In this document: piece by piece, positions 15,560 through 23,082 of the stretch
Layout: each line of letters starts with the position of its first letter
Numbering within the stretch: the first letter of the stretch is position 1
DNA from: DASRRB01 sp036732755
Lineage (GTDB): Bacteria; Planctomycetota; B15-G4; SIAN01
Assembly (NCBI GenBank): GCA_036732755.1
Contig: DAINBU010000068.1
Location: 1-26,603 of the forward strand
Length of the DNA: 26,603 nt
Reading direction: 5' to 3'
Made by a program: the position numbers and the translations under genes
The notes under the pieces: generated by a model
Seen by the model: the letters and a program-made list of their open reading frames with translations, nothing else
What the model was told of the DNA's origin: nothing
Database searches by the model: none

Positions 15560-17149
15560 ATGAGTTCGTCCCGTCGCACTGCAGTCATCGCGTTGTCACT
15601 CGCGGCGCTTCCGGCCGCGGCGCTCGCCGGAGAGAAGGGGATCGGCACGTTCCGCGTGAACGTCGACGCGGGCGGTGCCGAGGCCAACGCCGAGAGCAAC
15701 GCGGGCCGCATCGCGATCTCCGAGGACGGCCGCTTCGTCGCGTTCGACAGCTACGCCGACAACCTCGTCGCCAACGACACGAACGGCGTCCTCGACGTCT
15801 TCGTGCACGACCGCATGACCGGCGCGACCGAGCGCGTGAGCGTCGACTCGGCGGGCGTCGAGGGCAATGACCAGAGCTTCTTCCCGGCGATCTCGGGCGA
15901 CGGGCGCGTCGTCTCCTTCCACAGCAAGGCGACCAACCTGGTCGCCGGCGACACCAACGGCAAGGAGGAGGTCTTCGTGCACGACCGCGTGAGCGGCGTC
16001 ACGGAGCGCATGAACGTCGACTCGGCGGGCGTGGAGGGCAATGGCGGCGCCTTCAAGTCGGCGATCAACGCCGACGGCCGCTTCGTCTCGTTCTACAGCA
16101 CCTCGCGCAACCTGGTCGCGAACGACATCAACTCGATGCCCGACGTCTTCCTGCGCGACCGCCAGAACGGCACGACCGAGCTGATCAGCGTCGACTCGAA
16201 CGGCGTGCAAGGCGACAATGGGAGCTTCAAGTCGGCGCTCAGCGCCGACGGCCGCTTCGTCGTCTTCGACAGCTTCGCCTCCAACCTGGTCGCGGGCGAC
16301 ACGAACACCTGGTCGGACGTCTTCGTGCGCGACCGCCAGAACGGCACGACGGAGCGCGTGAGCGTGCGCACTTCGGGCAAGCAGGGCAACGGCGGCAGCA
16401 ACCGCGCCTCGATCTCCGCCGACGGCCGCTTCGTCGCCTTCACCAGCTTCGCGAGCAACCTCGTCACGACCGACACCAACGGCACCTGGGACATCTTCGT
16501 CCGCGACCGCCAGAACGGGACGACCGAGCTGGTGAGCGTCGACAGCGCCGGCGTCCAGGGCGACCTCACGAGCATCAAGCCGACGATCTCGTCCGACGGC
16601 CGCTTCGTCGCCTTCTCGAGCGACGCGACCAACCTCGTGCCGGGCGACACCAACGGCGTGCAGGACGTCTTCGTGCGCGATCTCCTCACCGGGACGACCC
16701 AGCGCGTGAGCGTCGACTCGAGCGGCGGCGAGGCCGACGCGGCGTGCGACAAGGCGGCGATCTCGGGCGACGGCCGCTGCGTCGCGCTCGGCACGAGCGC
16801 GACCAACCTCGTCGCGAACGACACCAACGGCTTCTCCGACGTCTTCGTGCACGGCCCCTACCTCACGCTCGAGGCCGACCCCAACCCCGCCCCGGCCGGC
16901 GTGACGCTCACGCTCTCGACCTTCACCGGCGACCCGAACAACCTGGCCATGCTGGCGATCGACGCGGTGAACGGGACGCCGATGTTCGTGGGGATCGTGA
17001 TCTCGACCTTCGACGCGCAGGGCAACCTCGTGGTCGGCGGCACCGTGCCGGCCGGCTTCTCCGGGACCGAGATCGGCTTCATCGCGTTCGGCATCGTCGC
17101 GACCGGCAAGGTCGGCGCGTCGAACCAGGTCGACGTCGCGTTCCAGTGA
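15560..17149 (+). CDS. Secreted seven-bladed propeller protein (TolB/WD40-like repeats)
   Basis: A 529-residue exported protein with a signal peptide (MSSSRRTAVIALSLAALPAA, then ALA). Residues about 45-435 hold seven near-identical units of about 56 residues. Each combines ISADGRFVAFxS, an xNLVAxDTNG turn, a DVFVHDR strand and GTTERVSVDSAGVQG. Seven copies of the DGRFVAF strand and seven of the DTNG...DVF strand predict a seven-bladed beta propeller. The D-T-N-G-x3-D pattern in each blade resembles calcium-binding loops. The last 95 residues form a separate beta domain (LEADPNPAPAGVTLTLSTFT and on), typical of planctomycetal C-terminal tails. TolB relatives bind partners in the periplasm; no ligand can be named here. 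GGAG precedes the ATG, and a long hairpin follows the stop. Confidence 0.85.
   Translation: MSSSRRTAVIALSLAALPAAALAGEKGIGTFRVNVDAGGAEANAESNAGRIAISEDGRFVAFDSYADNLVANDTNGVLDVFVHDRMTGATERVSVDSAGVEGNDQSFFPAISGDGRVVSFHSKATNLVAGDTNGKEEVFVHDRVSGVTERMNVDSAGVEGNGGAFKSAINADGRFVSFYSTSRNLVANDINSMPDVFLRDRQNGTTELISVDSNGVQGDNGSFKSALSADGRFVVFDSFASNLVAGDTNTWSDVFVRDRQNGTTERVSVRTSGKQGNGGSNRASISADGRFVAFTSFASNLVTTDTNGTWDIFVRDRQNGTTELVSVDSAGVQGDLTSIKPTISSDGRFVAFSSDATNLVPGDTNGVQDVFVRDLLTGTTQRVSVDSSGGEADAACDKAAISGDGRCVALGTSATNLVANDTNGFSDVFVHGPYLTLEADPNPAPAGVTLTLSTFTGDPNNLAMLAIDAVNGTPMFVGIVISTFDAQGNLVVGGTVPAGFSGTEIGFIAFGIVATGKVGASNQVDVAFQ
15700..16850 (+). repeat. Seven tandem ~168-base repeats inside the propeller gene
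   Basis: DNA units of about 168 bases code for the propeller blades. Short identical blocks recur, for example GACGGCCGCTTCGTCG and GACCGCCAGAACGGCACGAC, the latter in consecutive blades 3 and 4. Such conservation at base level suggests recent duplication or exchange between blades. Confidence 0.8.
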
Positions 17150-17196
17150 GGCGGCGCGCGGATCGCCGCGCCTGCCCCCGTTCCAGATCCGTGAAT

Positions 17197-17230
17197 CGAC
17201 GCGCGCGCGCCTCCAGGCGCGCGCGCGTCG
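17197..17230 (+). terminator. Perfect 15-bp hairpin after the propeller gene
   Basis: Bases 17197-17211 (CGACGCGCGCGCGCC) pair without a mismatch with 17216-17230 over the loop TCCA, 47 bases after the stop. No T-run follows, but the stem is very strong and sits between two genes, so termination is likely. Confidence 0.65.
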
Positions 17231-17304
17231 CCGTTTCCGGCTTTCCGGGCTAGGATCCCGCGGACGCGCGCGGCGGGATCATCCCGGGTGATGGGGAGCG
17301 GGCG

Positions 17305-18165
17305 ATGCGGGTGGTCGCGGTGATGAACCAGAAGGGCGGCGTCGGCAAGACGACGACCACCTGCAATCTCGGCGCGGCGCTGGCGATCCAGGGGCGCCGC
17401 GTGCTCCTGGTCGACCTCGACCCGCAGGCGCACCTGTCGCTCCACCTCGACCACGACGTCCACTCGACGAAGCCGACCATCGGGGACGTGCTGGTCGACG
17501 GGATGGCGCTCGAGGCGGCGATCGCGCCGACCGGCGCCGAGCGCGTGGCACTGGTGCCGTCGCACATCGACCTCGCGAGCGCCGAGCTCGAGCTCGCCGG
17601 CGAGATCGGGCGCGAGACGGTGCTGCGCTCGGCGCTGGCCGCGCTCGCGGAGCGCGACGCGTACGACGTCGTGCTGATCGACTGCCCGCCCTCGCTCGGC
17701 CTGCTCTCGCTCAACGGGCTGTGCGCCGCCGACGAGGTCCTGATCCCGCTGCAGGCGGAGTTCTTCGCGCTGCACGGCATCAGCCGGCTGACGGAGGTGA
17801 TGCAGAAGCTCCGCACGCGCCTGAAGCACGGGCCGGAGCTGCTCGGCATCGTCCTCTGCCGCATGCAGACGACGACGCGACTCGCGCGTGAAGTCGAGCA
17901 GGAGGCGCGCACCCACTTCGGCGCGCGCGTCTTCCAGACCACGATCCGCCAGAACGTCCGCCTCGCCGAGGCGTCGAGCCACGGCAGGACCGTCTTCCAG
18001 TACGACCCCTCGTCGCAGGGCGCGAAGGACTACGAGGCGCTCGCGCACGAGGTGCTCGCGATCTGGGCGCAGCCGGCCGGAGCGCCGCCGCGCGCCGCCG
18101 CAGCGTCCGTCGCGGCCCATGCGCCCGTGGTGGCGCCCGCGCCGCCGCGCCCCAGCCGCAACTGA
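17305..18165 (+). CDS. ParA/Soj-family ATPase without adjacent ParB
   Basis: A 286-residue P-loop ATPase. The deviant Walker A KGGVGKTTTT (10-19) with its signature lysine K10, the A' motif DLDPQAH (37-43) and the B motif VLIDCPPSLG place it in the ParA/MinD group that drives chromosome, plasmid or protein-cluster positioning by ATP-dependent dimer formation on DNA or membrane. The block PLQAEFFALHGISRL also matches ParA. The C-terminal 30 residues are an Ala/Pro/Arg-rich tail. A chromosomal ParA normally has parB right behind it; none is here, and the next gene is unrelated. An orphan ParA could position some other cargo. GGGGAG precedes the ATG, and a 12-bp perfect hairpin follows the stop. 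Confidence 0.92.
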   Translation: MRVVAVMNQKGGVGKTTTTCNLGAALAIQGRRVLLVDLDPQAHLSLHLDHDVHSTKPTIGDVLVDGMALEAAIAPTGAERVALVPSHIDLASAELELAGEIGRETVLRSALAALAERDAYDVVLIDCPPSLGLLSLNGLCAADEVLIPLQAEFFALHGISRLTEVMQKLRTRLKHGPELLGIVLCRMQTTTRLAREVEQEARTHFGARVFQTTIRQNVRLAEASSHGRTVFQYDPSSQGAKDYEALAHEVLAIWAQPAGAPPRAAAASVAAHAPVVAPAPPRPSRN

Positions 18166-18179
18166 CCGCACCCCCGGCC

Positions 18180-18206
18180 GCGGACGGGAAATCGTTTCCC
18201 GTCCGC
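18180..18206 (+). terminator. Perfect 12-bp hairpin after the parA-like gene
   Basis: GCGGACGGGAAA (18180-18191) pairs exactly with TTTCCCGTCCGC (18195-18206) over a TCG loop, 14 bases after the stop. It is a strong terminator candidate without a T-run, and it isolates the parA-like gene as a single unit. Confidence 0.7.
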
Positions 18207-18362
18207 CGTCGCGCCGCAGGGAGGTCTCAGTCGCGCGCGCCCCCCATTCGATGGAGAAGGGGTCGCACTCCGCCTGCGCGCCGGCCGTCCGGGCGTGGCG
18301 GGGTCGATCGGGACGCCTGCGCTCCGCGGCGCGCCCGGTAGGCGGAGCGAAGAAGGGACGTC

Positions 18363-19316
18363 ATGCTGCACGAACTCATCGGCGCGATCGCGAGCCTCCT
18401 CCTGCAGGACGGAGCGCCCGCTCCTGCGAAGCCTCCCGTCGTGAAGCCCGCTGCACCGGTGCAGGCGCCGCAGGCGACGCCGGCGAAGGGGACGACGCAG
18501 CCGAAGAAGCCGCTCGTGGTCCCGACGCCCAAGCCGCGCGACCCCGAGGTCCCGAGCTTCCGCGTCGTCGTGAAGATGCCCGGCAACCGCCGCTTCACCG
18601 GCGTGATCACGCGCGACCGCCTCTTCAACGACATGGCGCGCGCGGGCGCCCACAACACGAGCGAGGTCTACCTCCGCGGCGACAAGTTCACGCTCCACTT
18701 CGTGGACGGCGTCGACGGCGACGTGACGCTGCGCTGGAACCAGATCAAGAAGCTCGACGTGCGCGAGATCCTCGACGCGGCCGGCGTGCGCACGATCGAA
18801 GAGGAGTACCACCGCCTGATGATCCTCAAGCGGGAGGCGGACGAGGCCGAGCAGCGCAAGGCCGAGGAGGAGGCCGCGACGGGCGGCAAGCCGGCCGACG
18901 GCGGCAAGGACGAGGCGGGCAAGGAGAAGGCGAAGGAGGAGGTGCTCCCGCCGCTGCTCGCCGAGTTCCGGCCCGACCAGGGCTGGCTGCCCAAGAAGAA
19001 GGAGCAGATCGAGTGGCGCCGCACCGTGGTCGGCACCGCGCCCGACAAGGCGGAGCAGCGCTTCCTCGAGGTCTACGACGAATGGCTGCCGCTCTACGGT
19101 GAATGGCAGCTCTCGCACGCGCCCGAGTCGCCCGGCGCGAAGGACGGCGACAAGGAGACGCCCAAGGAGGACCCGAAGGGGGACTCCGCCAAGGGCGAGG
19201 TCCCGAAGGCCGACGGCGCCAAGAAGGACGACGCGAAGAAGGACGACTCCGGCAAGGAGCGCACGAAGAAGTACGGCGACAAGGAGCCGGCTCCCAAGGA
19301 CGGCGACGGCGGCTGA
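18363..19316 (+). CDS. Uncharacterised protein with charged low-complexity tails
   Basis: A 317-residue protein of unknown family. A short hydrophobic start (MLHELIGAIASLLLQ) is followed by an Ala/Pro/Lys linker to about 60. The only ordered-looking part is about 62-150: FRVVVKMPGNRRFTGVITRD, SEVYLRGDKFTLHFVDGVDG and DVTLRWNQIKKLDVREILD, then a charged helix (EADEAEQRKAEEEA). A second conserved-looking piece is RTVVGTAPDKAEQRFLEVYD, then EWLPLYGEWQLS. The last 60 residues are Lys/Asp/Glu/Gly repeats such as KADGAKKDDAKKDDSGKE. The strands around 62-110 could be a small beta-barrel (Sm-like or SH3-like), but this is a guess. AAGGGA precedes the ATG. It lies 22 bases before lpxK and may be co-transcribed with it. 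Export is uncertain because the hydrophobic segment is short. Confidence 0.7.
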   Translation: MLHELIGAIASLLLQDGAPAPAKPPVVKPAAPVQAPQATPAKGTTQPKKPLVVPTPKPRDPEVPSFRVVVKMPGNRRFTGVITRDRLFNDMARAGAHNTSEVYLRGDKFTLHFVDGVDGDVTLRWNQIKKLDVREILDAAGVRTIEEEYHRLMILKREADEAEQRKAEEEAATGGKPADGGKDEAGKEKAKEEVLPPLLAEFRPDQGWLPKKKEQIEWRRTVVGTAPDKAEQRFLEVYDEWLPLYGEWQLSHAPESPGAKDGDKETPKEDPKGDSAKGEVPKADGAKKDDAKKDDSGKERTKKYGDKEPAPKDGDGG

Positions 19317-19338
19317 CGCCCGGTAGATTCCGCCGCCG

Positions 19339-20594
19339 ATGGTCGATGCTCGGCGGCTGCAGGAGATCTGGGACGGGGTCGCGTCGGCGCCGCTCGCGCT
19401 CCGGGCCGTGCTCGGCGCGGCGTCGTGGGGCTGGGCGGCGGGGCGGGCGCTCGATCGCGCGCTCCATGAAGTGCGCCTGCTCCCAAGGGTCCGCCTCCCG
19501 ATCCCGGTCGTGAGCGTCGGCAACGTCCGCGTCGGCGGCTCGGGCAAGACGCCCTTCGTCGCGGCGCTCGCGCGCGCGCAGGTCGCGGCCGGCCGGCGTG
19601 TCGTGGTGCTCGCGCGCGGCTACGGACGCGCGGCCGGCGCGGCGCTGAACGACGAAGGCGCGTGGCTCGCCGCGGCCGTACCGCAGGCCCGCATCGTCCA
19701 GGCTCCCGACCGCGCGGCCGCGGCGGAGCGTTTCCCGGGCTCCCGGTCGCCGAGCTGGCTCCGTCGAGCCGCGCGCTCGTGCGCGAGCTCGTGACGGGAA
19801 TCCTCTCGACCTATCCGCCGGACGACGTGGCCTNNNNNNNNNNGTGGTTCGCCGCGGCCGTGCCGCAGGCTCGCATCGTCCAGGCTTTTGACCGTGCGGC
19901 CGCGGCGGAGCGCGCGCTCGCGCGCGCTCCGGCCGACCTCGTCATCCTCGACGACGGCTTCCAGCACGAGGCGCTCGCGCGCGACCTCGACCTCGTGCTG
20001 GTCGACGCGGCGACCGGCTTCGGCAACGGCCGCCTCCTCCCGGCCGGCCCGCTGCGCGAGCGGCCGTCCGCGCTGCGCCGCGCCGCGCTCGTCGTGCTCA
20101 CGCGCAGCGAGCTCGCGACGGCCGAGCAGCTCGCGCGCACGCGCGCCGCCGTCGCCGCCGCCGCGCCGCACGTCCCGGTCGCGACCGCGCGCTTCGACGT
20201 CGTTGCGATCCGGCAGGGCGAGCGGGCGCTGCCGCCGGCCGCGCTTGCGGGCGGCGCGGTCGTGGTCGCGAGCGGCGTCGCGCGGCCGGCCGCGGTCGCC
20301 GCGACGGTCGAGGCACTCGGCGCGCGCGTCGTCGACGAGGCGCGCTTCCCCGACCACCACGCCTACTCGCTCGGCGAGCTCGAGGAGCTGCTCGCACGGG
20401 CGCGCGCGCGCGGCGCGACGCTGGTCGGGACGGCCAAGGACGGCGTCAAGTGGCGCGCGCTCGCTCCCGCGCGCGCCGACGAGTGGCGCATCGTCGAGCA
20501 GGAGCTCGTCGTCACGGAAGGACGCGCGACCCTCGACGCCCTGCTCGGGAGGCTCTTCGCGCCGCGCGCCGCTACGACCGCTTGCGCGAGCTGA
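19339..20594 (+). CDS. lpxK: Tetraacyldisaccharide 4'-kinase (lipid A), interrupted by an assembly gap
   Basis: LpxK phosphorylates the 4' position of the lipid A disaccharide at the inner membrane. The N-terminal part (19339-19730) has the basic membrane-near helix and the P-loop SVGNVRVGGSGKTP, then LARGYGR and the DE motif of ALNDEG. The C-terminal part (19845-20594) has LDDGFQHEALARDLDLVLVD, RLLPAGPLRE and the FPDHHAYS block, all typical of LpxK. Between them lies sequence that does not belong: a 69-base segment occurs on both sides of 10 N, and about 100 bases of unrelated frame precede the N. Joining the copies (19730 to 19913) restores one continuous protein of about 360 residues. The break is therefore an assembly fault, not a pseudogene. 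The stop overlaps a convergent small gene. Confidence 0.88.
19662..19730 (+). repeat. Left copy of 69-base duplication at the assembly gap
   Basis: Matches 19844-19912 at 62 of 69 bases; all seven differences are transitions. Both copies translate to the same lpxK segment (AAAVPQARIVQA). They are probably overlapping contig ends from two related strains. Confidence 0.85.
19731..19833 (+). other. Foreign fragment at contig end, before the gap
   Basis: One frame reads FPGLPVAELAPSSRALVREL then VTGILSTYPPDDVA, unrelated to LpxK. It resembles part of a DUF3500-type protein, as I recall that family. It is out of frame with lpxK upstream and ends at the N-run. A chimeric contig end explains it best. 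Confidence 0.45.
19834..19843. other. Assembly gap (10 N)
   Basis: Ten N bases of arbitrary length. Because the same lpxK segment is present on both sides, the true gap length is probably negative, meaning the contigs overlap. Confidence 0.97.
19844..19912 (+). repeat. Right copy of 69-base duplication at the assembly gap
   Basis: Partner of 19662-19730, offset by 182 bases, which also shifts the frame. It continues directly into the rest of lpxK. Confidence 0.85.
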
Positions 20595-20733
20595 TCCGGA
20601 AGATGCCCCAGAAGACGAGCAGGAACAGGAAGACCAGGAGGATCTCGGCCGCGGCGTGGCCGGCGTGGTCGTGCCCGGCGCCCTCGCTCGAAAGTGCCAG
20701 CAGGGGAGTAGGCGGGATCAGGAGGGGCGACAT
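20572..20733 (-). CDS. Small single-pass membrane protein, 53 residues
   Basis: The sequence begins MSPLLIPPTPLLALSSEGAG, has a His/Ala stretch (HDHAGHAA), then one strong hydrophobic helix, ILLVFLFLLVFWGIF, and ends with the basic RISSRKRS. The positive C-terminal end predicts the C-terminus inside and the His-bearing N-terminus outside. The first hydrophobic part could be a signal sequence. I do not recognise the family. Its last 23 bases overlap the lpxK 3' end in the opposite direction. No ribosome site is seen before the ATG at 20733, so the start is uncertain, but the membrane pattern is too regular to dismiss. Confidence 0.45.
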   Translation of the reverse strand: MSPLLIPPTPLLALSSEGAGHDHAGHAAAEILLVFLFLLVFWGIFRISSRKRS

Positions 20734-20929
20734 GGTCTGCGCGCGTCCGCGGGGTCGGAGGGAGGTTCGGGGGAGGGCCGGGAAGGCGGCGGCGCGGCCG
20801 ACGTCGGAGCAGACCGCGGATTCAGGGCGCCTTCCCGGAAAACGGGGCGGCCTAGCATAGCAGCGGCGGTTCGTCCCTTCCGTCCTCGGGCGCGGTCGTC
20901 CGAGGCCTCCTGCCGGAGTCGATGCGTCG

Positions 20930-22102
20930 GTGCGAGTCGCGCGGATCATCACGAGGCTCAATCGCGGCGGTCCGGCGCGCACGCTCCTCGCGGTCGAGCC
21001 GCTGCTCGCGCAGCACGGCGTCGAGAGCCTGCTGCTCGCGGGCGAGCCGGCGCGCGGCGAGGACGACCTCGCCGACGACTTCCGGCGCGCCGGGATCCCG
21101 CTGCGGATCGTCCCCGGCCTGCGCCGCTCGCCGGCGCCGCTCGCCGACTGGCGCGTCGTCGCGCAGCTCGAGCGCGAGCTCGCGACGTTCCGACCCGACC
21201 TCATCCACACCCACACCTTCAAGGCGGGCTGCGTCGGCCGGCTGGCGCGCGCGCCCGGCGAGGTGCGGCGCGTCCACACCTTCCACGGCCACCTCTTCGA
21301 GGGTGCCTTCCCGCGCCCGCTCGGGGCGCTGCTCGCGGCGGTCGAGCGGCGGCTCGCGCGGCGGACCGACCTCGTGCTCGCCGTGAGCGAGCGCGTCCGC
21401 GCCGACCTCTGCGAGAGGTGGGAGGTCGCGGCGCGCGACCGGACCGAAGTGTTGCCGGGCGTCCTGCTGCCCGAGCTCGCGCGGCCGGCCGACGCCGCGG
21501 AGCGCGCCGTCGCGCGTGCACGCACGCTGCCGGCGATCGGCCCCTGGATCGGCACGCTCGCGCGGCTCGCGCGGATCAAGGCGCCGCTCCACTTCCTCGA
21601 CGTCGCGCAGCGCGTCGTCGCGGTGCGACATTCCGCGCGTTTCGTGTGGGTGGGCGACGGCGAGCTGCGCGAGCGCTTCCTCTCCGAGATCGCGCGCCGC
21701 CGCCTCTCCGAATCGGTGCGCTGGGTCGGCTGGCAGTCGGACGTCCGGCCGTGGCACCTGGCGCTCGACGTCGAGGTGCTGCTGTCGGACCAGGAGGGGC
21801 TGCCGCTCTCGCTGGTGGAGGCGCGCGCGCTCGGCGTCCCGATCGTCGCGACCGACGTCGGCGGCGTGGCCGAGCTGCTGCGCGGCGGCGACGACCGGCT
21901 CGTGGCGGCGCGCGACGCCGCCGGCGCGAGCCGCGCGATCGTCGCGACCCTCGACGAGCTCGCGGACGGGAGGCGCGTGCACGCGACGGCGCCGCGCGAC
22001 CGGGTCGGGCTCGCGCCCGACGAGCACGCGCGGCGGCTGGCCGGCGCCTACGAGCGCGCGCTCGCCCGGCCGCCAATCGGCCGGCCGGTCGCGGCGGCAT
22101 GA
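20930..22102 (+). CDS. Glycosyltransferase family 4 (GT-B fold)
   Basis: A 390-residue retaining-type glycosyltransferase. The N-terminal Rossmann half begins MRVARIITRLNRGGPARTLL, the typical acceptor-side loop with GGP, and contains the DLIHTHTFKAGCVGRLAR and HTFHGHLFEG blocks. The C-terminal half has GTLARLARIKAPLHFLD, FVWVGDGELRERF and the E-x7-E nucleotide-sugar motif in EGLPLSLVEA, followed by GVPIVATDVGG. It acts at the cytoplasmic face, probably adding a sugar to a lipid-linked glycan. The start is GTG at 20930, with GGAG about 12 bases upstream. Its stop overlaps the start of the sugar-1-phosphate transferase gene by ATGA, which suggests both serve one surface-glycan pathway. Donor and acceptor cannot be read from the sequence. 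Confidence 0.92.
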   Translation: MRVARIITRLNRGGPARTLLAVEPLLAQHGVESLLLAGEPARGEDDLADDFRRAGIPLRIVPGLRRSPAPLADWRVVAQLERELATFRPDLIHTHTFKAGCVGRLARAPGEVRRVHTFHGHLFEGAFPRPLGALLAAVERRLARRTDLVLAVSERVRADLCERWEVAARDRTEVLPGVLLPELARPADAAERAVARARTLPAIGPWIGTLARLARIKAPLHFLDVAQRVVAVRHSARFVWVGDGELRERFLSEIARRRLSESVRWVGWQSDVRPWHLALDVEVLLSDQEGLPLSLVEARALGVPIVATDVGGVAELLRGGDDRLVAARDAAGASRAIVATLDELADGRRVHATAPRDRVGLAPDEHARRLAGAYERALARPPIGRPVAAA

Positions 22103-23073
22103 GCCCCGAGCTCGCGCCGCCGCTCGCCGCGCTGCTCGGCGCCGCGACGGCGCTCGCCGCGGCGCACCTCCTCGCTCCGCTCGCGCGGCGGCTCGGCTTC
22201 GTCGATCCGCCCGGCCCGCGCAAGCTGCACGCGGCGCCGGTGCCGCTGGTGGGGGGCGCGGCGCTCCTCCTCGCGGCGCTGGTCGGCTTCGCCGCGAGCG
22301 CGGCGCTCGGCGCCGTCGGCGGCGGGCTCTCGAAGGCGACGCTCTTCCTGCCGCTCGCGATGCTGGCGGTCGGCGTGCTGGACGACGCGCGCGGGAAGTC
22401 GCTGCGGCCCGCCACGAAGGCGCTGCTCACGCTGGTCGCGCTCGCCGCGGCGCTCGCCGACGCGGGCCTCCCGCTGCTCGCCGCGCTGCTCGCGATCGCG
22501 CCGCTCTTCGCGCTGATCCACGCGACCAACACGATCGACCACGTCGACGGCCTGTGCGCGGGGACGGCGGCGCTCGCGCTGCTCGACGCGTCGGCGGCGG
22601 CGCTGCTGCGCGACGAGCACGCGCTCGCGATCCGGCTCGGCGCGCTCGGCGGCGGAGCGCTCGGTTTTCTTTTCCTCAACTTCCCGCGCGCCCGCGTCTT
22701 CCTGGGCGACGGCGGTACTCTCCTGCTCGGCGGCGTCCTCGCCGGGCTGTGGCTCCACTGGCGGCGCCCGGAGGTCTTCTTGCTCGCCTGCGTGCCCCTC
22801 GCCGACTTCCTGAGCGTCGCCTGGCTGCGCGTGCGCGCCGGCGTGCGTCCCTGGATCGGCGACCGGCGCCACGTGACGCACCGGCTGATCGCGAGCGGCG
22901 TCTCGCCGACGCGCGCCGTGCTCGCGCTGCTCTGCGTGCAGGCCGCCGCCGCGTCGGCCGGCGCGTGGCTGCTCTCCCATCCGCTGCCGCTCGGCGCGGC
23001 GACCGCGGTCGCCGCGACCGTCGTCGTCCTGGTCGCGCTCGCCTTCGCCGGCCTGGCGCGCGAGCACGCGTAG
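22099..23073 (+). CDS. Polyprenyl-phosphate sugar-1-phosphate transferase (MraY/WecA/TagO family)
   Basis: A 324-residue integral membrane enzyme with about 10 hydrophobic segments. It should join a sugar-1-phosphate, often GlcNAc-1-phosphate, to undecaprenyl phosphate, starting a lipid-linked glycan. Family motifs are all visible: RKLHAAPVPLVGG (41-53), DD at 95-96 in GVLDDARGKS, NTIDHVDGL with N144, D147 and D150, FLGDGGTLLLGG with D204, and the loop DRRHVTHRLIASG with H258 and H261. The His loop and lack of MurNAc-peptide features point to WecA/TagO rather than MraY. It starts inside the GT4 stop, and the methyltransferase gene follows after 9 bases. Confidence 0.92.
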   Translation: MSPELAPPLAALLGAATALAAAHLLAPLARRLGFVDPPGPRKLHAAPVPLVGGAALLLAALVGFAASAALGAVGGGLSKATLFLPLAMLAVGVLDDARGKSLRPATKALLTLVALAAALADAGLPLLAALLAIAPLFALIHATNTIDHVDGLCAGTAALALLDASAAALLRDEHALAIRLGALGGGALGFLFLNFPRARVFLGDGGTLLLGGVLAGLWLHWRRPEVFLLACVPLADFLSVAWLRVRAGVRPWIGDRRHVTHRLIASGVSPTRAVLALLCVQAAAASAGAWLLSHPLPLGAATAVAATVVVLVALAFAGLAREHA

Positions 23074-23082
23074 GCGCCGCCG

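Noticed and set aside
15700..16850. Regular repeats that could suggest a CRISPR array
   Set aside because: The unit is about 168 bases, coding and without spacers; it is the propeller blade repeat.
15596..16852. 418-codon minus-strand frame in the propeller gene
   Set aside because: Its repeats simply mirror the propeller repeats; no independent domain is seen.
19339..20594. lpxK as a true pseudogene or as two separate genes
   Set aside because: The duplicated 69 bases around the N-run restore a single frame when merged, so an assembly fault explains it.
20734..20929. Promoter and leader hairpin (CCTCGG/CCGAGG) before the GT4 gene
   Set aside because: The stem is only 6 bp with a 10-base loop, and TAGCAT as a -10 box lacks a matching -35, so evidence is too thin.
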